Both the position numbers and the translations under genes were made by a program. The notes beneath the pieces are model-generated. The model was not told the DNA's origin, searched no databases, and saw only the letters and a program-made list of their open reading frames with translations. From Cyclobacterium sp. 1_MG-2023 (GTDB lineage Bacteria > Bacteroidota > Bacteroidia > Cytophagales > Cyclobacteriaceae), in the NCBI RefSeq assembly GCF_030546805.1, contig NZ_JAUOPC010000004.1, positions 372,001 through 436,000 of the forward strand: a stretch of DNA of 64,000 bases, written 5' to 3'. This document shows, in pieces, positions 10,180 to 18,708 of this stretch; position 1 is the stretch's first letter, and every line of letters begins with the position of its first letter.

Positions 10180-12238
10180 CCAATTACTATTTGTTCTTGC
10201 TCTTGTGCTTTTGGCCAGCTGTCGCCAAGGCGAAACTGAGCCCATATCTCCCGTCCATCCTATTCCGGATGAAAGGCAACTGGCTTGGCAGGGGTTGGAA
10301 TTTTATGCCTTTGCACATTTCAATATGAATACTTTCACCAATATGGAGTGGGGCATGGGGGATGAGGATCCTTCGTTGTTTAATCCCACAGATTTTGACC
10401 CTAAACAGTGGGCGAAGGTCTGTAAAGAGGCAGGGATGAAAGGGATCATTATTACAGCAAAGCATCATGATGGTTTTTGTCTTTGGCCTACAGCTACCAC
10501 GGAGCATTCGGTAAAAAATGCAGCATGGAAAGATGGTAAAGGGGATATTATCAAGGAGGTGTCTGAAGCATTCAGAGCTGAAGGGCTAAAATTTGGTGTG
10601 TATCTTTCCCCTTGGGATAGAAACCACCCTGACTATGGTACTCCGAAATATGTATCAGTTTTCAGGGAACAACTGCGAGAACTTTTGACCAATTATGGGG
10701 AAATTTTTGAAGTCTGGTTCGATGGTGCAAATGGAGGTACCGGCTATTACGGTGGCGCCAATGAGGAGCGAAGGGTAGATAAAAAGAATTACTACGACTG
10801 GCCCGGGACAATTGAAATTGTAAGAGAACTTCAGCCCAATGCCGTAATCTTTGGAGATGCAGGCCCGGATGTTAGGTGGGTTGGCAATGAACATGGCTTT
10901 GCATACCCCACCACTTGGTCCAATCTAATGAGAGACTCAATCTATGGAGGAATGCCGGAATATTCAAAGAAATATTCTCCCGGTCAGGAAAATGGCACCC
11001 ATTGGGTGCCTGCAGAAGCGGATGTATCTATCCGTCCGGGTTGGTATTACCACGCCTACGAAGATCATAAAGTAAGGTCACTTCCGGAATTGTTGGACAT
11101 ATATTATAACAGTATTGGTAGAAATAGCTCCCTATTATTGAATTTCCCTGTCGATAAAACAGGACAAATCCACGAAAACGACGTGCGACAACTTAATAAA
11201 TTGGTGGAAAAAGTTAAAGAGGATTTTAGCCGGAAGATTCCATTGGAAAGCAGTAACCTTTCTGCTTCCTCTGAAAATGGTAAGTTCACGGTAGACAATT
11301 TACTTCAATCGGAAATGGAAACATTTTGGAATCCCAAATCGGGTGAACTGCCGGCTACAGTAACCATAGATTTTGGTGCGGAACAAACATTTAACCGCTT
11401 TTTGGTGCAAGAGAATATTTCTCTAGGACAAAGGGTAAAGTCTTTTACGCTTGAAATCAAAAATGAAGATGGCCAATGGGAATCTTTGGCCAAGGAGACC
11501 ACCATAGGTTATAAAAGAATACTTAGGTTACCGGATACAAAAACATCAGCAGTGAAATTCACCATTCTTGATGCCAAAGATAGCCCGGTTATCAGTCACC
11601 TTGCCTTTTATAACGCGCCTAAATTATTATTACCTCCAACAATTGCTAGGGATAAAAATGGTCTGGTAAGTTTTGACTTTAGTGAGGATGGCTTGGAGGC
11701 CTTTTATAGTTTGGATGGAAGTGACCCCAAATCCGGAGGTGTTGCTTATAAAGAAAACTTTGAACTCCTCCAGCCCGCTACATTAAAGGCAGTCTCCAAA
11801 GATCCGGTAACAGGTGAATTTAGTGAGCCGATCACCATCGCTTTTTCTTTGGCCAAGAAAAAGTGGAAGGTAATTGATCCTGAAAAGGATCCCAATCATT
11901 TGATAGACGACAACCCATCTACCAATTATATCAGTAAGCAAAACAAGGCAAGCATAGATCTGGGAGAAAATCAGGAAGTTTCAGGCTTTACTTATTATCC
12001 CATACAAATCAGGTACATGTCCGGTCTGATCAAGGATTTTGAATTTCATACAAGTATAGATGGCAAAAACTGGCAAAAAGCGGTGTCCGGGGAGTTTGGA
12101 AATATAGCCAATAGTCCCATAGAACAACAGGTGGAATTCGAACCCCGAACAGCAAGGTATATTCGATTGATTGCAAAAAGTACGACTGATGGCCAATCCG
12201 CTACTTTTGCTGAAATAGGTGTATTGTTAACTGAATAA
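10172..12238 (+). CDS. GH29 alpha-L-fucosidase lipoprotein with C-terminal F5/8-type C domain
   Basis: 688 residues. The second of two adjacent ATGs is used; it gives MRNQLL with lipobox LLASC and lipid-anchored Cys17, and the gene begins inside the end of the HTCS gene (8-nt overlap). The catalytic TIM barrel covers about 30-370, with GIIITAKHHDGFCLWPT (substrate-binding His pair) and the nucleophile Asp184 in EVWFDGANGG, typical of GH29 retaining alpha-L-fucosidases. Downstream come a discoidin-like domain (about 375-485), a chitobiase-like beta-sandwich and a second discoidin-like domain (to the C-terminus), likely carbohydrate-binding. Probably releases terminal alpha-L-fucose at the cell surface or in the periplasm. 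The linkage preference and tolerance of sulfate cannot be read from sequence. Confidence 0.93.
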   Translation: MRNQLLFVLALVLLASCRQGETEPISPVHPIPDERQLAWQGLEFYAFAHFNMNTFTNMEWGMGDEDPSLFNPTDFDPKQWAKVCKEAGMKGIIITAKHHDGFCLWPTATTEHSVKNAAWKDGKGDIIKEVSEAFRAEGLKFGVYLSPWDRNHPDYGTPKYVSVFREQLRELLTNYGEIFEVWFDGANGGTGYYGGANEERRVDKKNYYDWPGTIEIVRELQPNAVIFGDAGPDVRWVGNEHGFAYPTTWSNLMRDSIYGGMPEYSKKYSPGQENGTHWVPAEADVSIRPGWYYHAYEDHKVRSLPELLDIYYNSIGRNSSLLLNFPVDKTGQIHENDVRQLNKLVEKVKEDFSRKIPLESSNLSASSENGKFTVDNLLQSEMETFWNPKSGELPATVTIDFGAEQTFNRFLVQENISLGQRVKSFTLEIKNEDGQWESLAKETTIGYKRILRLPDTKTSAVKFTILDAKDSPVISHLAFYNAPKLLLPPTIARDKNGLVSFDFSEDGLEAFYSLDGSDPKSGGVAYKENFELLQPATLKAVSKDPVTGEFSEPITIAFSLAKKKWKVIDPEKDPNHLIDDNPSTNYISKQNKASIDLGENQEVSGFTYYPIQIRYMSGLIKDFEFHTSIDGKNWQKAVSGEFGNIANSPIEQQVEFEPRTARYIRLIAKSTTDGQSATFAEIGVLLTE

Positions 12239-12365
12239 ATCAAAAAAGTAGCTTAATCGCACAAAATATGCCCCAATAATGGCTTAGCTGGTATTCCCCA
12301 ATTTAATGGATTGGTTTTTGTATTTAGTTGATTAAATAAATTTTAAACCAAAAACCACTGATATT

Positions 12366-12530
12366 ATGTTGACATGGGTAATTACATTTCTTGTTGTAGC
12401 TTTAATCGCCGCGGTATTGGGTTTCGGAGGAATTGCCTCCGGATTGGCCTCAATTGCTAAAGTTATCTTTTATATATTTATTGTTCTATTATTGATAAGC
12501 CTCGTGGCAGGCGGCGTTAATGGCTTTTAA
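12366..12530 (+). CDS. DUF1328 small membrane protein (YtjA-like)
   Basis: 54 residues, ATG at 12366 to TAA at 12528-12530: two hydrophobic helices around a Gly-rich turn ([15 protein letters not shown]) and the end VAGGVNGF, all typical of DUF1328. Function unknown; homologues are often stress-induced inner-membrane proteins. It has its own upstream region of about 125 bp and a strong terminator, so it is probably monocistronic. A 9-bp inverted repeat (12312-12320 with 12349-12357) sits just before the start codon and may be an operator or leader hairpin. Confidence 0.85.
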   Translation: MLTWVITFLVVALIAAVLGFGGIASGLASIAKVIFYIFIVLLLISLVAGGVNGF

Positions 12531-12534
12531 ATTG

Positions 12535-12575
12535 AAATCCCACCCGAGAAATGTTAACGGGTGGGATTTTTTTTT
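12535..12575 (+). terminator. Rho-independent terminator after the DUF1328 gene
   Basis: Perfect 12-bp stem (AAATCCCACCCG at 12535-12546 pairing with 12558-12569), 11-nt loop, then a run of T to 12575. Confidence 0.93.
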
Positions 12576-12619
12576 AAGTCGCCGGATAGGAAATGGAAGG
12601 ATTCGGCTATTATTTTTTA

Positions 12620-13003
12620 TTACATCACATACTCTTCAAATAAATGTTGAAGGGTTTTGTTAAGGTCTTTACTAAGTCCGGGATGGGGTCTGGAAGTCTG
12701 AATTACAGAACTTCTTACAGCTGTGAGCCATCTGAACCTGGAAGCAAGATCCAAACTGGCTATTTGTCCACCATTACTTTCCCCTTTGCAAACCTTTTCA
12801 AAGGATTTTAAATTTTCAAGGATCATTTCCAAATCTGCATCCGGATCTAAAGCCCTTATTTTTTTCTGGCATAGATGGATTTTCACTCCCAGAAAACCAC
12901 TTTTGTGGTCGCACAAAATGACTCCAACATTTACAAATTCCTCACGCTCCACTCTTGGTACAACCCGGAGGATGGCATATTCATATAAGTGATTTTCTTG
13001 CAT
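12620..13003 (-). CDS. DUF3037 domain protein
   Basis: 127 residues from the ATG at 13003 (another ATG directly before it at 13006). Visible family features are the opening LYEYAILRVVPRVEREEFVNVGVILCD and the later SRFRWLTAVRSSVIQTSRPHPG. DUF3037 proteins have no proven activity but are recurrent partners of HipA-like kinases; here the start lies inside the 3' end of the kinase gene (about 23 bp overlap), so translation is probably coupled. The protein could be the kinase's substrate, adaptor or antidote (inference). Confidence 0.85.
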   Translation of the reverse strand: MQENHLYEYAILRVVPRVEREEFVNVGVILCDHKSGFLGVKIHLCQKKIRALDPDADLEMILENLKSFEKVCKGESNGGQIASLDLASRFRWLTAVRSSVIQTSRPHPGLSKDLNKTLQHLFEEYVM

Positions 13004-13775
13004 CATTGGTTTCTTTGGTGAATTGATCTGCATAGGACAATCTTAGCATTAGAAAATTGGCATAAACTGTTCTTAATTCCGCTGCATTGTCCCCATCTCT
13101 TCCTGCTAATAACCACTCATCAGGTATCAAAGAAACAATGGCGTTAATCTTATCCTCATTTAAAATAGAAGTAAATTCATCATTGACCTCAGCCAAACTT
13201 TCAGCTTGCTGGAGTAGCACATGGTTGGTAATTATGGGAAATGACTTGGTTGCATTTTCTTTCCATCTCGTCCATCCATGCTGAAATAAAAATGCAGCCC
13301 CATGGTCGATGAGCCAAAGCTCTCTATTCCACATCAGCATATTTGTGTTCCTAAAGGTCCGGTCTACATTGGTGATAAACAGGTCTAACCATACAATTTT
13401 GGAGGCTAAGAGCGTATCAACTTTTGATGCTACCGGATCATAGTTTATCGCTCCGGATAAATAATGCAAAGCTAAATTTAATCCTTGGCTTCCTTTTAGC
13501 AAATCCTGGATTTCCTCGTCACCTTCAGATCTCCCAAAGGCCGGGTCCAGGTTGGCGAATACCAATTCAGGAACCTTAAGACCAAGTAATCGGGCAATTT
13601 CTCCTCCAAGAAGTTCTGCAATAAGCGCTTTTTCTCGTTGCCCAGCACCTCGGAATTTAAGAACATACTTAAAACCATCATCCGCAGCAGCTAGTGCAGG
13701 AAGAGAACCACCTTCTCTTAAGGGTTGCATGTATCTGGTAACATTTACCGTACGTAATTGTGGTTTTTGTTCCAT
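12981..13775 (-). CDS. HipA-like Ser/Thr kinase family protein
   Basis: 264 residues from the ATG at 13775, which begins at the conserved MEQKPQLRTVNVTRY; longer in-frame starts add only non-conserved sequence. It has a minimal HipA-like kinase core: FKYVLKFRGAGQREKALIAELLGGEIARLLG (likely ATP-binding Lys and helix C), the catalytic-loop-like NVDRTFRNTNML with Asp and Asn, and a DFG-like LIDHGAAF metal-binding segment. It is shorter than E. coli HipA and no HipB-like HTH antitoxin is present. The partner is instead the DUF3037 gene overlapping its 3' end. Role unknown. Confidence 0.85.
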   Translation of the reverse strand: MEQKPQLRTVNVTRYMQPLREGGSLPALAAADDGFKYVLKFRGAGQREKALIAELLGGEIARLLGLKVPELVFANLDPAFGRSEGDEEIQDLLKGSQGLNLALHYLSGAINYDPVASKVDTLLASKIVWLDLFITNVDRTFRNTNMLMWNRELWLIDHGAAFLFQHGWTRWKENATKSFPIITNHVLLQQAESLAEVNDEFTSILNEDKINAIVSLIPDEWLLAGRDGDNAAELRTVYANFLMLRLSYADQFTKETNDARKSLI

Positions 13776-14039
13776 AATTATTTCATAAATGGGTTTGTAT
13801 GGAAATAGGTTAGGTCCTACACTTGCGCAATTTCGCAACAATTAATTCGCTAAACCTGAAATAGCAGATAGAATTTTATAAAAAGGACCAAGGTTTTATG
13901 AAATGCCATCAATTTATAATTTTGAATCTTTAGTAGGAGTGTGGGGTTTAGCGCTTAATTCCTTGGGAAATTTTGTAATTTCACTTTTAATAAAAACGCC
14001 TCTTTTTTGTACAACGATTTCTCTACATCAAAATTATTT

Positions 14040-14612
14040 ATGAATATTTCTGACTTTTTAAAAGCATTGGTACCTTTTACAAACGATGAGTTAAATGATA
14101 TCCTTAAACATTTTAAAAAGGAAACTGTTCCGAAGAACCAAATTCTTGTACACCAGGGAGAAGTTTCCAAAACTTTGTATTTTATTGAGAGTGGCTTGGG
14201 TAGGAGTTATTATCTTAATCAAGCAGGAAAAGAGATTACCCAATGGTTTTTTGGTAGTGGGAAGTTTATGGCCAGTGCAGATAGCTTTTTTCAGCAATGC
14301 CCAAGCTTGTATTATATAGAGATCTTGGAAGATGCTGTGATATATAGTATAACAAAAGAGAAGTTGGATGAATTATTCGATACCTATCCCAAAATGGAAA
14401 AGTTGGGCCGGCTTGTCACTACAGAAATGCTTACCAAGGTAGTGAATAAATTGAATGCCATTCAGTTTCAAACGGCCAAAGAGCGGTATGAATACATGTT
14501 GGCTGAGTTTCCTGACATTGCTTATCAAGTTCCCTTAGGACATATCGCATCTTATTTGGGAATGACACAAGAAACCTTAAGCCGTATCAGGAAAAGCAAT
14601 TCGAGTAAATAG
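14040..14612 (+). CDS. Crp/Fnr family transcriptional regulator
   Basis: 190 residues from the ATG at 14040 (an in-frame TTG at 14007 is less likely). Cyclic-nucleotide-binding-like barrel (about 10-115), long helix, then an HTH at about 163-185 with recognition segment TQETLSR, keeping ExxSR. This predicts recognition of TTGA/TGA-type half-sites. A perfect TTGAC-N4-GTCAA palindrome occurs about 420 bp downstream in front of the efflux operon, making that operon its probable target (inference). There is no obvious effector-binding signature, and no FNR-type cysteine cluster. Confidence 0.88.
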   Translation: MNISDFLKALVPFTNDELNDILKHFKKETVPKNQILVHQGEVSKTLYFIESGLGRSYYLNQAGKEITQWFFGSGKFMASADSFFQQCPSLYYIEILEDAVIYSITKEKLDELFDTYPKMEKLGRLVTTEMLTKVVNKLNAIQFQTAKERYEYMLAEFPDIAYQVPLGHIASYLGMTQETLSRIRKSNSSK

Positions 14613-14696
14613 GTTATAATTGAAAAGTTTTTATCGAAATCGGTCACTCTTGACAAAATAAAATACCAGGCTTTTTCGGGCCTTCAAAGGTTATGG

Positions 14697-14785
14697 TTTT
14701 TGGAGCAGGGTGGAAGGCGTTAAAAAAAAGAGTTAGCTCCTTAAAGAGATCCACTCTTTTTTAGCCTGTAATCCTGCTCCAAAAA
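14697..14785. other. large nested inverted repeat between regulator and efflux operon
   Basis: Outer arms TTTTTGGAGCAGG (14697-14709) and CCTGCTCCAAAAA (14773-14785) are a perfect 13-bp inverted repeat. Inside it an A-rich arm at 14721-14733 pairs with ACTCTTTTTTA at 14753-14763. The inner stem with its T-run could terminate the Crp/Fnr transcript. The outer arms would not be needed for that. Confidence 0.5.
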
Positions 14786-14923
14786 TCAAATGATGGAAAC
14801 GTAAATGGACTTTAATCCTCATTTTTATCCATCATTTGAAATAAGATTTGACAGCCTTGATTTTTTTGGTTCGTTTTTTCATCATAGCCTGCCCTGAAGC
14901 GTAACAACTCAGGGGAAAAAATG

Positions 14924-14962
14924 AACAGGTCAAACAAGCTTTAACTGCATGTTTGACCTGTT
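14924..14962 (-). terminator. perfect 13-bp hairpin with T-tract on the minus strand
   Basis: AACAGGTCAAACA (14924-14936) pairs perfectly with 14950-14962 around a 13-nt loop. Read on the minus strand the stem is followed by CATTTTTTCCCC, the form of an intrinsic terminator, although no annotated gene is transcribed leftward into it. Alternatives are an operator or the 3' end of an antisense or small RNA. Confidence 0.4.
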
Positions 14963-15030
14963 GATTAATAGTTAATAAAGAAAAGATACAATTTTAGAAT
15001 ATTCGCCCGACATAATTTACATTTCACTTT

Positions 15031-15074
15031 TTGACATAGGTCAAAAGAAAGCTGCTCCTGTTCCATGATCTTTG
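15031..15074 (+). promoter_or_regulatory. FNR-like operator plus -7 box of the efflux operon
   Basis: TTGACATAGGTCAA (15031-15044) is a perfect TTGAC-N4-GTCAA palindrome, the form bound by Crp/Fnr proteins. GATCTTTG (15067-15074) matches TAnnTTTG at all fixed positions except the first. If transcription starts about 5 bp after the -7 box, the palindrome centre (15037.5) is near -41, the class II activator position. No -33 element is apparent, which fits an activator-dependent promoter. Confidence 0.55.
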
Positions 15075-15099
15075 TATGGTAATAAATAAACCATTTTCA

Positions 15100-16473
15100 A
15101 TGAAAAGATACAAAGGAGCATTAGCGGTTCTATGGATTGTGCTTTTAACGGTTATCCCATCGGTAACTAAAGCACAAGACTTAGACCCAATACTAAAAGG
15201 CTTGATAAGCAAAGGGCTTAATAAAAATCATGGCCTTAATGGTAAACGTATGGATGCGGAGCAAGCCCAAGTTGACCAAAAATTGGCAAAATCGGTGTTC
15301 TTGCCCAAAATCACATTAAATGGTAGCTATACCCATTTAAATGATGACATTACTTTTGATGAAAATACCAAAACTTTATTGACCGAAACCCAAAAGCTGG
15401 TTATCAAAGATGCCATAGGGCTACCTTTTAATTCAACTTTTCCAAATACCATTCCACTTCAAGAAGTTCCGGTGTTACAAAATCAAAATATACTCAGGTC
15501 ATCGGTTGACCTAGATTGGGTATTGTTCAGTGGGCTGGAAGCAAGCAATGCATTACAGGCGAGCAAACACAAAGAGGCATCCTTGAATTATGTGGGAATG
15601 GCAGAAGAGGATAAAATTGCTTTACAAATCATAGAAGCTTATGATAAACTTGCCTTGGTAAAAGCTTCCAAGAAGGTACTTACAACGACAGAGAATTACT
15701 TAAACGAACAAGTTTTTTATGTCAATAAGGCCATTGAAAATGGTTTAGCCACGCCTATAAGCAGGAATAAAATAGCATTGGCAAAACAGCAATTGGAAGC
15801 CAAGAAGCTTGAATTTGAACATAACAATACCCTATTAATAGAGGTGCTACACCAACTGACCGGAGAAAGTAGGGTGGATTTAAGATTGCTTAATCCACAA
15901 TTACATGCTTTTGCTGTAAATACGGATTCAAATACGGAGAAGCGTTATGAAATAAAGGCTTTAGAAGAAGCTGAAAAGGCCACCCAATACCAGGCCAAAA
16001 TGCTAAAGAGCAATTTTATTCCTAAGGTTGCTTTAAAAGGACATTATGAATTTTTAGAAGAGAATTTATCGCTGCTAGACCCCAAATGGTATGTTGGTGT
16101 TGGACTTAAATGGAATGTGTTTGATGGCAATCAATCCCGATTAAAAAGAAGAAAAGTTCAGCTGGAGTCTGCTAAGTATAGGGAACAAATAGCAGAAGCA
16201 AATGAAATGATTTCTTTAGGCATATCCAAAGCTGAAATAAGCTACGAATCGGCCTTAATGAATACCAAAATAGTGCAAAAGGAAGTAGACCTGGCCAATG
16301 AAAACTATGAGATGGTGAATACGCAATACAAAAACAACTTGGCTTCAATCAACGATGTATTGGATGCTTTGAATGATGTAGAAAAAGCCAATTTCAAGTT
16401 ACAAGAGTCCTACTTTAAGGAGAGAAGAGCAGTAGCAGATCTGCTTCATGCCAAAGGAATACTTAATTACTAA
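15100..16473 (+). CDS. TolC family outer-membrane efflux protein
   Basis: 457 residues from the ATG at 15100, which gives a proper signal peptide (MKRYKGALAVLWIVLLTVIPSVTKAQ); an ATG at 15076 only adds eight residues. It shows the internally duplicated OEP architecture, with two long helical hairpins and strands LNGSYTHLNDD and VALKGHYEF, ending in the ERRAVADLLHAKG helix. It forms the outer-membrane channel of a tripartite exporter. First gene of an operon with a membrane-fusion lipoprotein (19 bp downstream) and an ABC-2 permease, probably controlled by the upstream FNR-like site. Confidence 0.93.
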   Translation: MKRYKGALAVLWIVLLTVIPSVTKAQDLDPILKGLISKGLNKNHGLNGKRMDAEQAQVDQKLAKSVFLPKITLNGSYTHLNDDITFDENTKTLLTETQKLVIKDAIGLPFNSTFPNTIPLQEVPVLQNQNILRSSVDLDWVLFSGLEASNALQASKHKEASLNYVGMAEEDKIALQIIEAYDKLALVKASKKVLTTTENYLNEQVFYVNKAIENGLATPISRNKIALAKQQLEAKKLEFEHNNTLLIEVLHQLTGESRVDLRLLNPQLHAFAVNTDSNTEKRYEIKALEEAEKATQYQAKMLKSNFIPKVALKGHYEFLEENLSLLDPKWYVGVGLKWNVFDGNQSRLKRRKVQLESAKYREQIAEANEMISLGISKAEISYESALMNTKIVQKEVDLANENYEMVNTQYKNNLASINDVLDALNDVEKANFKLQESYFKERRAVADLLHAKGILNY

Positions 16474-16492
16474 CCCTCAAAAAAACAAAAAA

Positions 16493-17449
16493 ATGATTAA
16501 CTATAAAAATACAATATTAGGCTGTTTTGCACTCCTCGCATTAGGTTCTTGCCAAAAGGAAGAGATCACTCCAAATAGAGGAAAAGTTAAATTTGAAACC
16601 ATTTCAGTAAGCAGCAAACTTGCGGGAAGAATTGATAAAATTTTAGTAAAGGAAGGTCAAACCGTCCGGAAGGGCGATACTTTGGCTATTATAGATATTC
16701 CTGAAGTGCAGGCTAAAATGATGCAGGCAGAAGGGGCCATAATGGCAGCTCAAGGTCAGTTAAACATGGCCTTTAACGGTGCTACGGTGGAGCAGTTGAA
16801 CCAAATAGAAGGCCAACTAAATGCCAGTAAAGCGCAGTTGGATTTTGCTCAGGAATCGTATAATCGATTGGAAGCCATGTACAAGGATTCATTGGTTACC
16901 CAACAACAATTTGATGAGGTAAAGATGAAGTTAAACATGGCCAAAGCTCAGGTGGCGGCCTTAACAAGCAAAAGAGATGAAGTGAGAAAAGGCGCCAGAG
17001 AGGAACAAATAGAACAAGCTAAAGGTCAGTTGGATCGAGCGAAAGGGGCTAGGGAAGAAGTTGTTTCAGCTTCTTTAGAGCAATATGTTATTGCTCCTGC
17101 CGATATGTCTTTAGAAACGATTAGCGTGGATGAAGGTGAGTTGGCAACCCCCGGGTTTACCCTTTTTAATGGGTATAAAACCAACAGCCTTTATTTTAGA
17201 TTTACAATTCCTGAATCAAAGATTTATGATTTTGAAGTGGGCCAGAATTTAACCCTTGTCAATCCATATAACCATGATGAAATCGACGCTAAGGTTATAG
17301 CCATTAAGCAACTTGCCAAGTATGCGGACATAACAAGTACTGCTCCCCTGTATGAATTGTCCGAGTCCATATACGAATTAAAGGTTGTGCCTACATCAGA
17401 TGTATCAGCACAAAAATTCTACATCAATGCGACATTCCTTATAAAATAA
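16493..17449 (+). CDS. HlyD/EmrA-type membrane fusion lipoprotein
   Basis: 318 residues from the ATG at 16493, giving a short signal with lipobox ALGSC; an in-frame start overlapping tolC would hide this signal. It has a biotinyl-lipoyl half-motif (GRIDKILVKEGQTVRKGDTLAIID), a long coiled coil rich in Gln/Ala (about 70-190), then the second lipoyl half (YVIAPADMSLETISVDEGE) and beta-barrel. It bridges the inner-membrane transporter and the TolC channel. Located between the tolC-like and permease genes with tight spacing. Confidence 0.92.
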   Translation: MINYKNTILGCFALLALGSCQKEEITPNRGKVKFETISVSSKLAGRIDKILVKEGQTVRKGDTLAIIDIPEVQAKMMQAEGAIMAAQGQLNMAFNGATVEQLNQIEGQLNASKAQLDFAQESYNRLEAMYKDSLVTQQQFDEVKMKLNMAKAQVAALTSKRDEVRKGAREEQIEQAKGQLDRAKGAREEVVSASLEQYVIAPADMSLETISVDEGELATPGFTLFNGYKTNSLYFRFTIPESKIYDFEVGQNLTLVNPYNHDEIDAKVIAIKQLAKYADITSTAPLYELSESIYELKVVPTSDVSAQKFYINATFLIK

Positions 17450-17455
17450 AAAAAG

Positions 17456-18628
17456 ATGAAAAAATTCATAGGTTTATTGAAGCTGGAATTTAAGCGTATT
17501 TTTTCTAACAGTGTGTTAATGGCCATCTTCTTTGGGGCACCCATTGGATACGGTATCTTGTTTGGTTATGTGTATCAACAAGCCAAAGTAAAAGATTTGC
17601 CCATAGTTATTGTGGATCAGGATCAAAGTCCTGCTACGGATAAGATAATTGATGCTTTTGAAGACAATGAGGGTTTGCATGTGAAAGATGTACGACCAGT
17701 GCCGGGAAATATTAAAAGCGAAATGCCAAGCAATCAGTATATCGCTGTCATTACTTTGCCAAATGGTTTTGAGAAAGACCTTTTGCAAAAAAAACATCCT
17801 GAAGTTCGGGTTGACCTAAATATGGCAAATATTTTAAATGCCAATACGGCGAGCAACCAAATCAATACCGTATTGATGACCATCAATGCTGGAATTGAAA
17901 TAGAAGGGCTTAAAAAACAAGGTCTACATCCGGACCAGGCGATGGCTAGTTATGAAAGCTTTAAAATAAATTTCAACAAGCTTTATAATTCTACGGGTAA
18001 CTATGTGACTTTTATGCTGCCCGGATTGCTTGCGGCCATTATGCAACAAATCATCTTTCTGGCAATGGCCTTGGTGTTTTCTAGAGATTTCGAAGATGGG
18101 TATTTTGGTAAACTAGTAAAAGAAAGCAAATCTTCAATTTACCACATTCTCTTAAAAGCAACGCCATTTTTGCTTATGCTTCCTTTTATGTGGTTGATTA
18201 TAAGTTTGTTATTGTCCTTTTTTAATGTTGGAGTGGATATTTTAAATCTTCCCATGCTGGTGTTGACCACTTTGTTAACTTTTGCTTCCATGTTTATTGG
18301 TATGTTATTTTCTATAGCTATTCCAAGCCAGTTGAAAGCGACAGAGTTGTTAATGGTGATTTCTACACCGGCATTTATCTTGAGTGGATTTACCTGGCCT
18401 ACCTCAGCGATTCCAGAGTTAATTACCAATGTAGCCCATTTTATTCCCGTAACTCAATATTTGAGTGGCTTTAGAAAAGTGGCCTTTTATGGAGGGGACT
18501 TAGCTTCAATTGGCCCTGAAATAAGGGTGTTGGTAGGTATAATTATAGTGGCCATTGTAGCCATGGCTGTGCTCTTGCAGGTTAAAATAAACCGATTGGC
18601 GAAAATCAGCAATAATCAATTGGATTAA
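17456..18628 (+). CDS. ABC-2 type transporter permease (YhhJ/YbhR-like)
   Basis: 390 residues: one N-terminal membrane helix (about 20-40), a periplasmic domain of about 130 residues starting with the family's PIVIVDQDQSP, then five C-terminal helices with the FILSGFTWPTSAIPE segment. Starts 6 bp after the membrane-fusion gene. Permeases of this class normally work as a pair with a cytoplasmic ATPase; neither an ATPase nor a second permease is encoded here, so the missing parts must be elsewhere. Substrate unknown, likely a drug, solvent or lipid-like compound. Confidence 0.92.
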   Translation: MKKFIGLLKLEFKRIFSNSVLMAIFFGAPIGYGILFGYVYQQAKVKDLPIVIVDQDQSPATDKIIDAFEDNEGLHVKDVRPVPGNIKSEMPSNQYIAVITLPNGFEKDLLQKKHPEVRVDLNMANILNANTASNQINTVLMTINAGIEIEGLKKQGLHPDQAMASYESFKINFNKLYNSTGNYVTFMLPGLLAAIMQQIIFLAMALVFSRDFEDGYFGKLVKESKSSIYHILLKATPFLLMLPFMWLIISLLLSFFNVGVDILNLPMLVLTTLLTFASMFIGMLFSIAIPSQLKATELLMVISTPAFILSGFTWPTSAIPELITNVAHFIPVTQYLSGFRKVAFYGGDLASIGPEIRVLVGIIIVAIVAMAVLLQVKINRLAKISNNQLD

Positions 18629-18666
18629 TTGACCGTTTTTTTAATTCCCACTTAGGAAGAAGAAAT

Positions 18667-18699
18667 GGGGGTATCGGTGCATTTTGCAACAATACCCCC
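18667..18699. terminator. convergent hairpin between efflux operon and acylase gene
   Basis: GGGGGTAT (18667-18674) pairs with ATACCCCC (18692-18699) across a 17-nt loop. It lies between two convergent genes. The T-tract is poor on both strands, so bidirectional terminator function is only probable. Confidence 0.5.
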
Positions 18700-18708
18700 A
18701 ATGGCTTA

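Noticed and set aside
18667-18699. Degenerate fourth copy of the structured repeat (shares GCAACAATACC)
   Set aside because: Only an 11-bp string is shared and the flanking stems differ; it is better explained as a convergent-gene hairpin.
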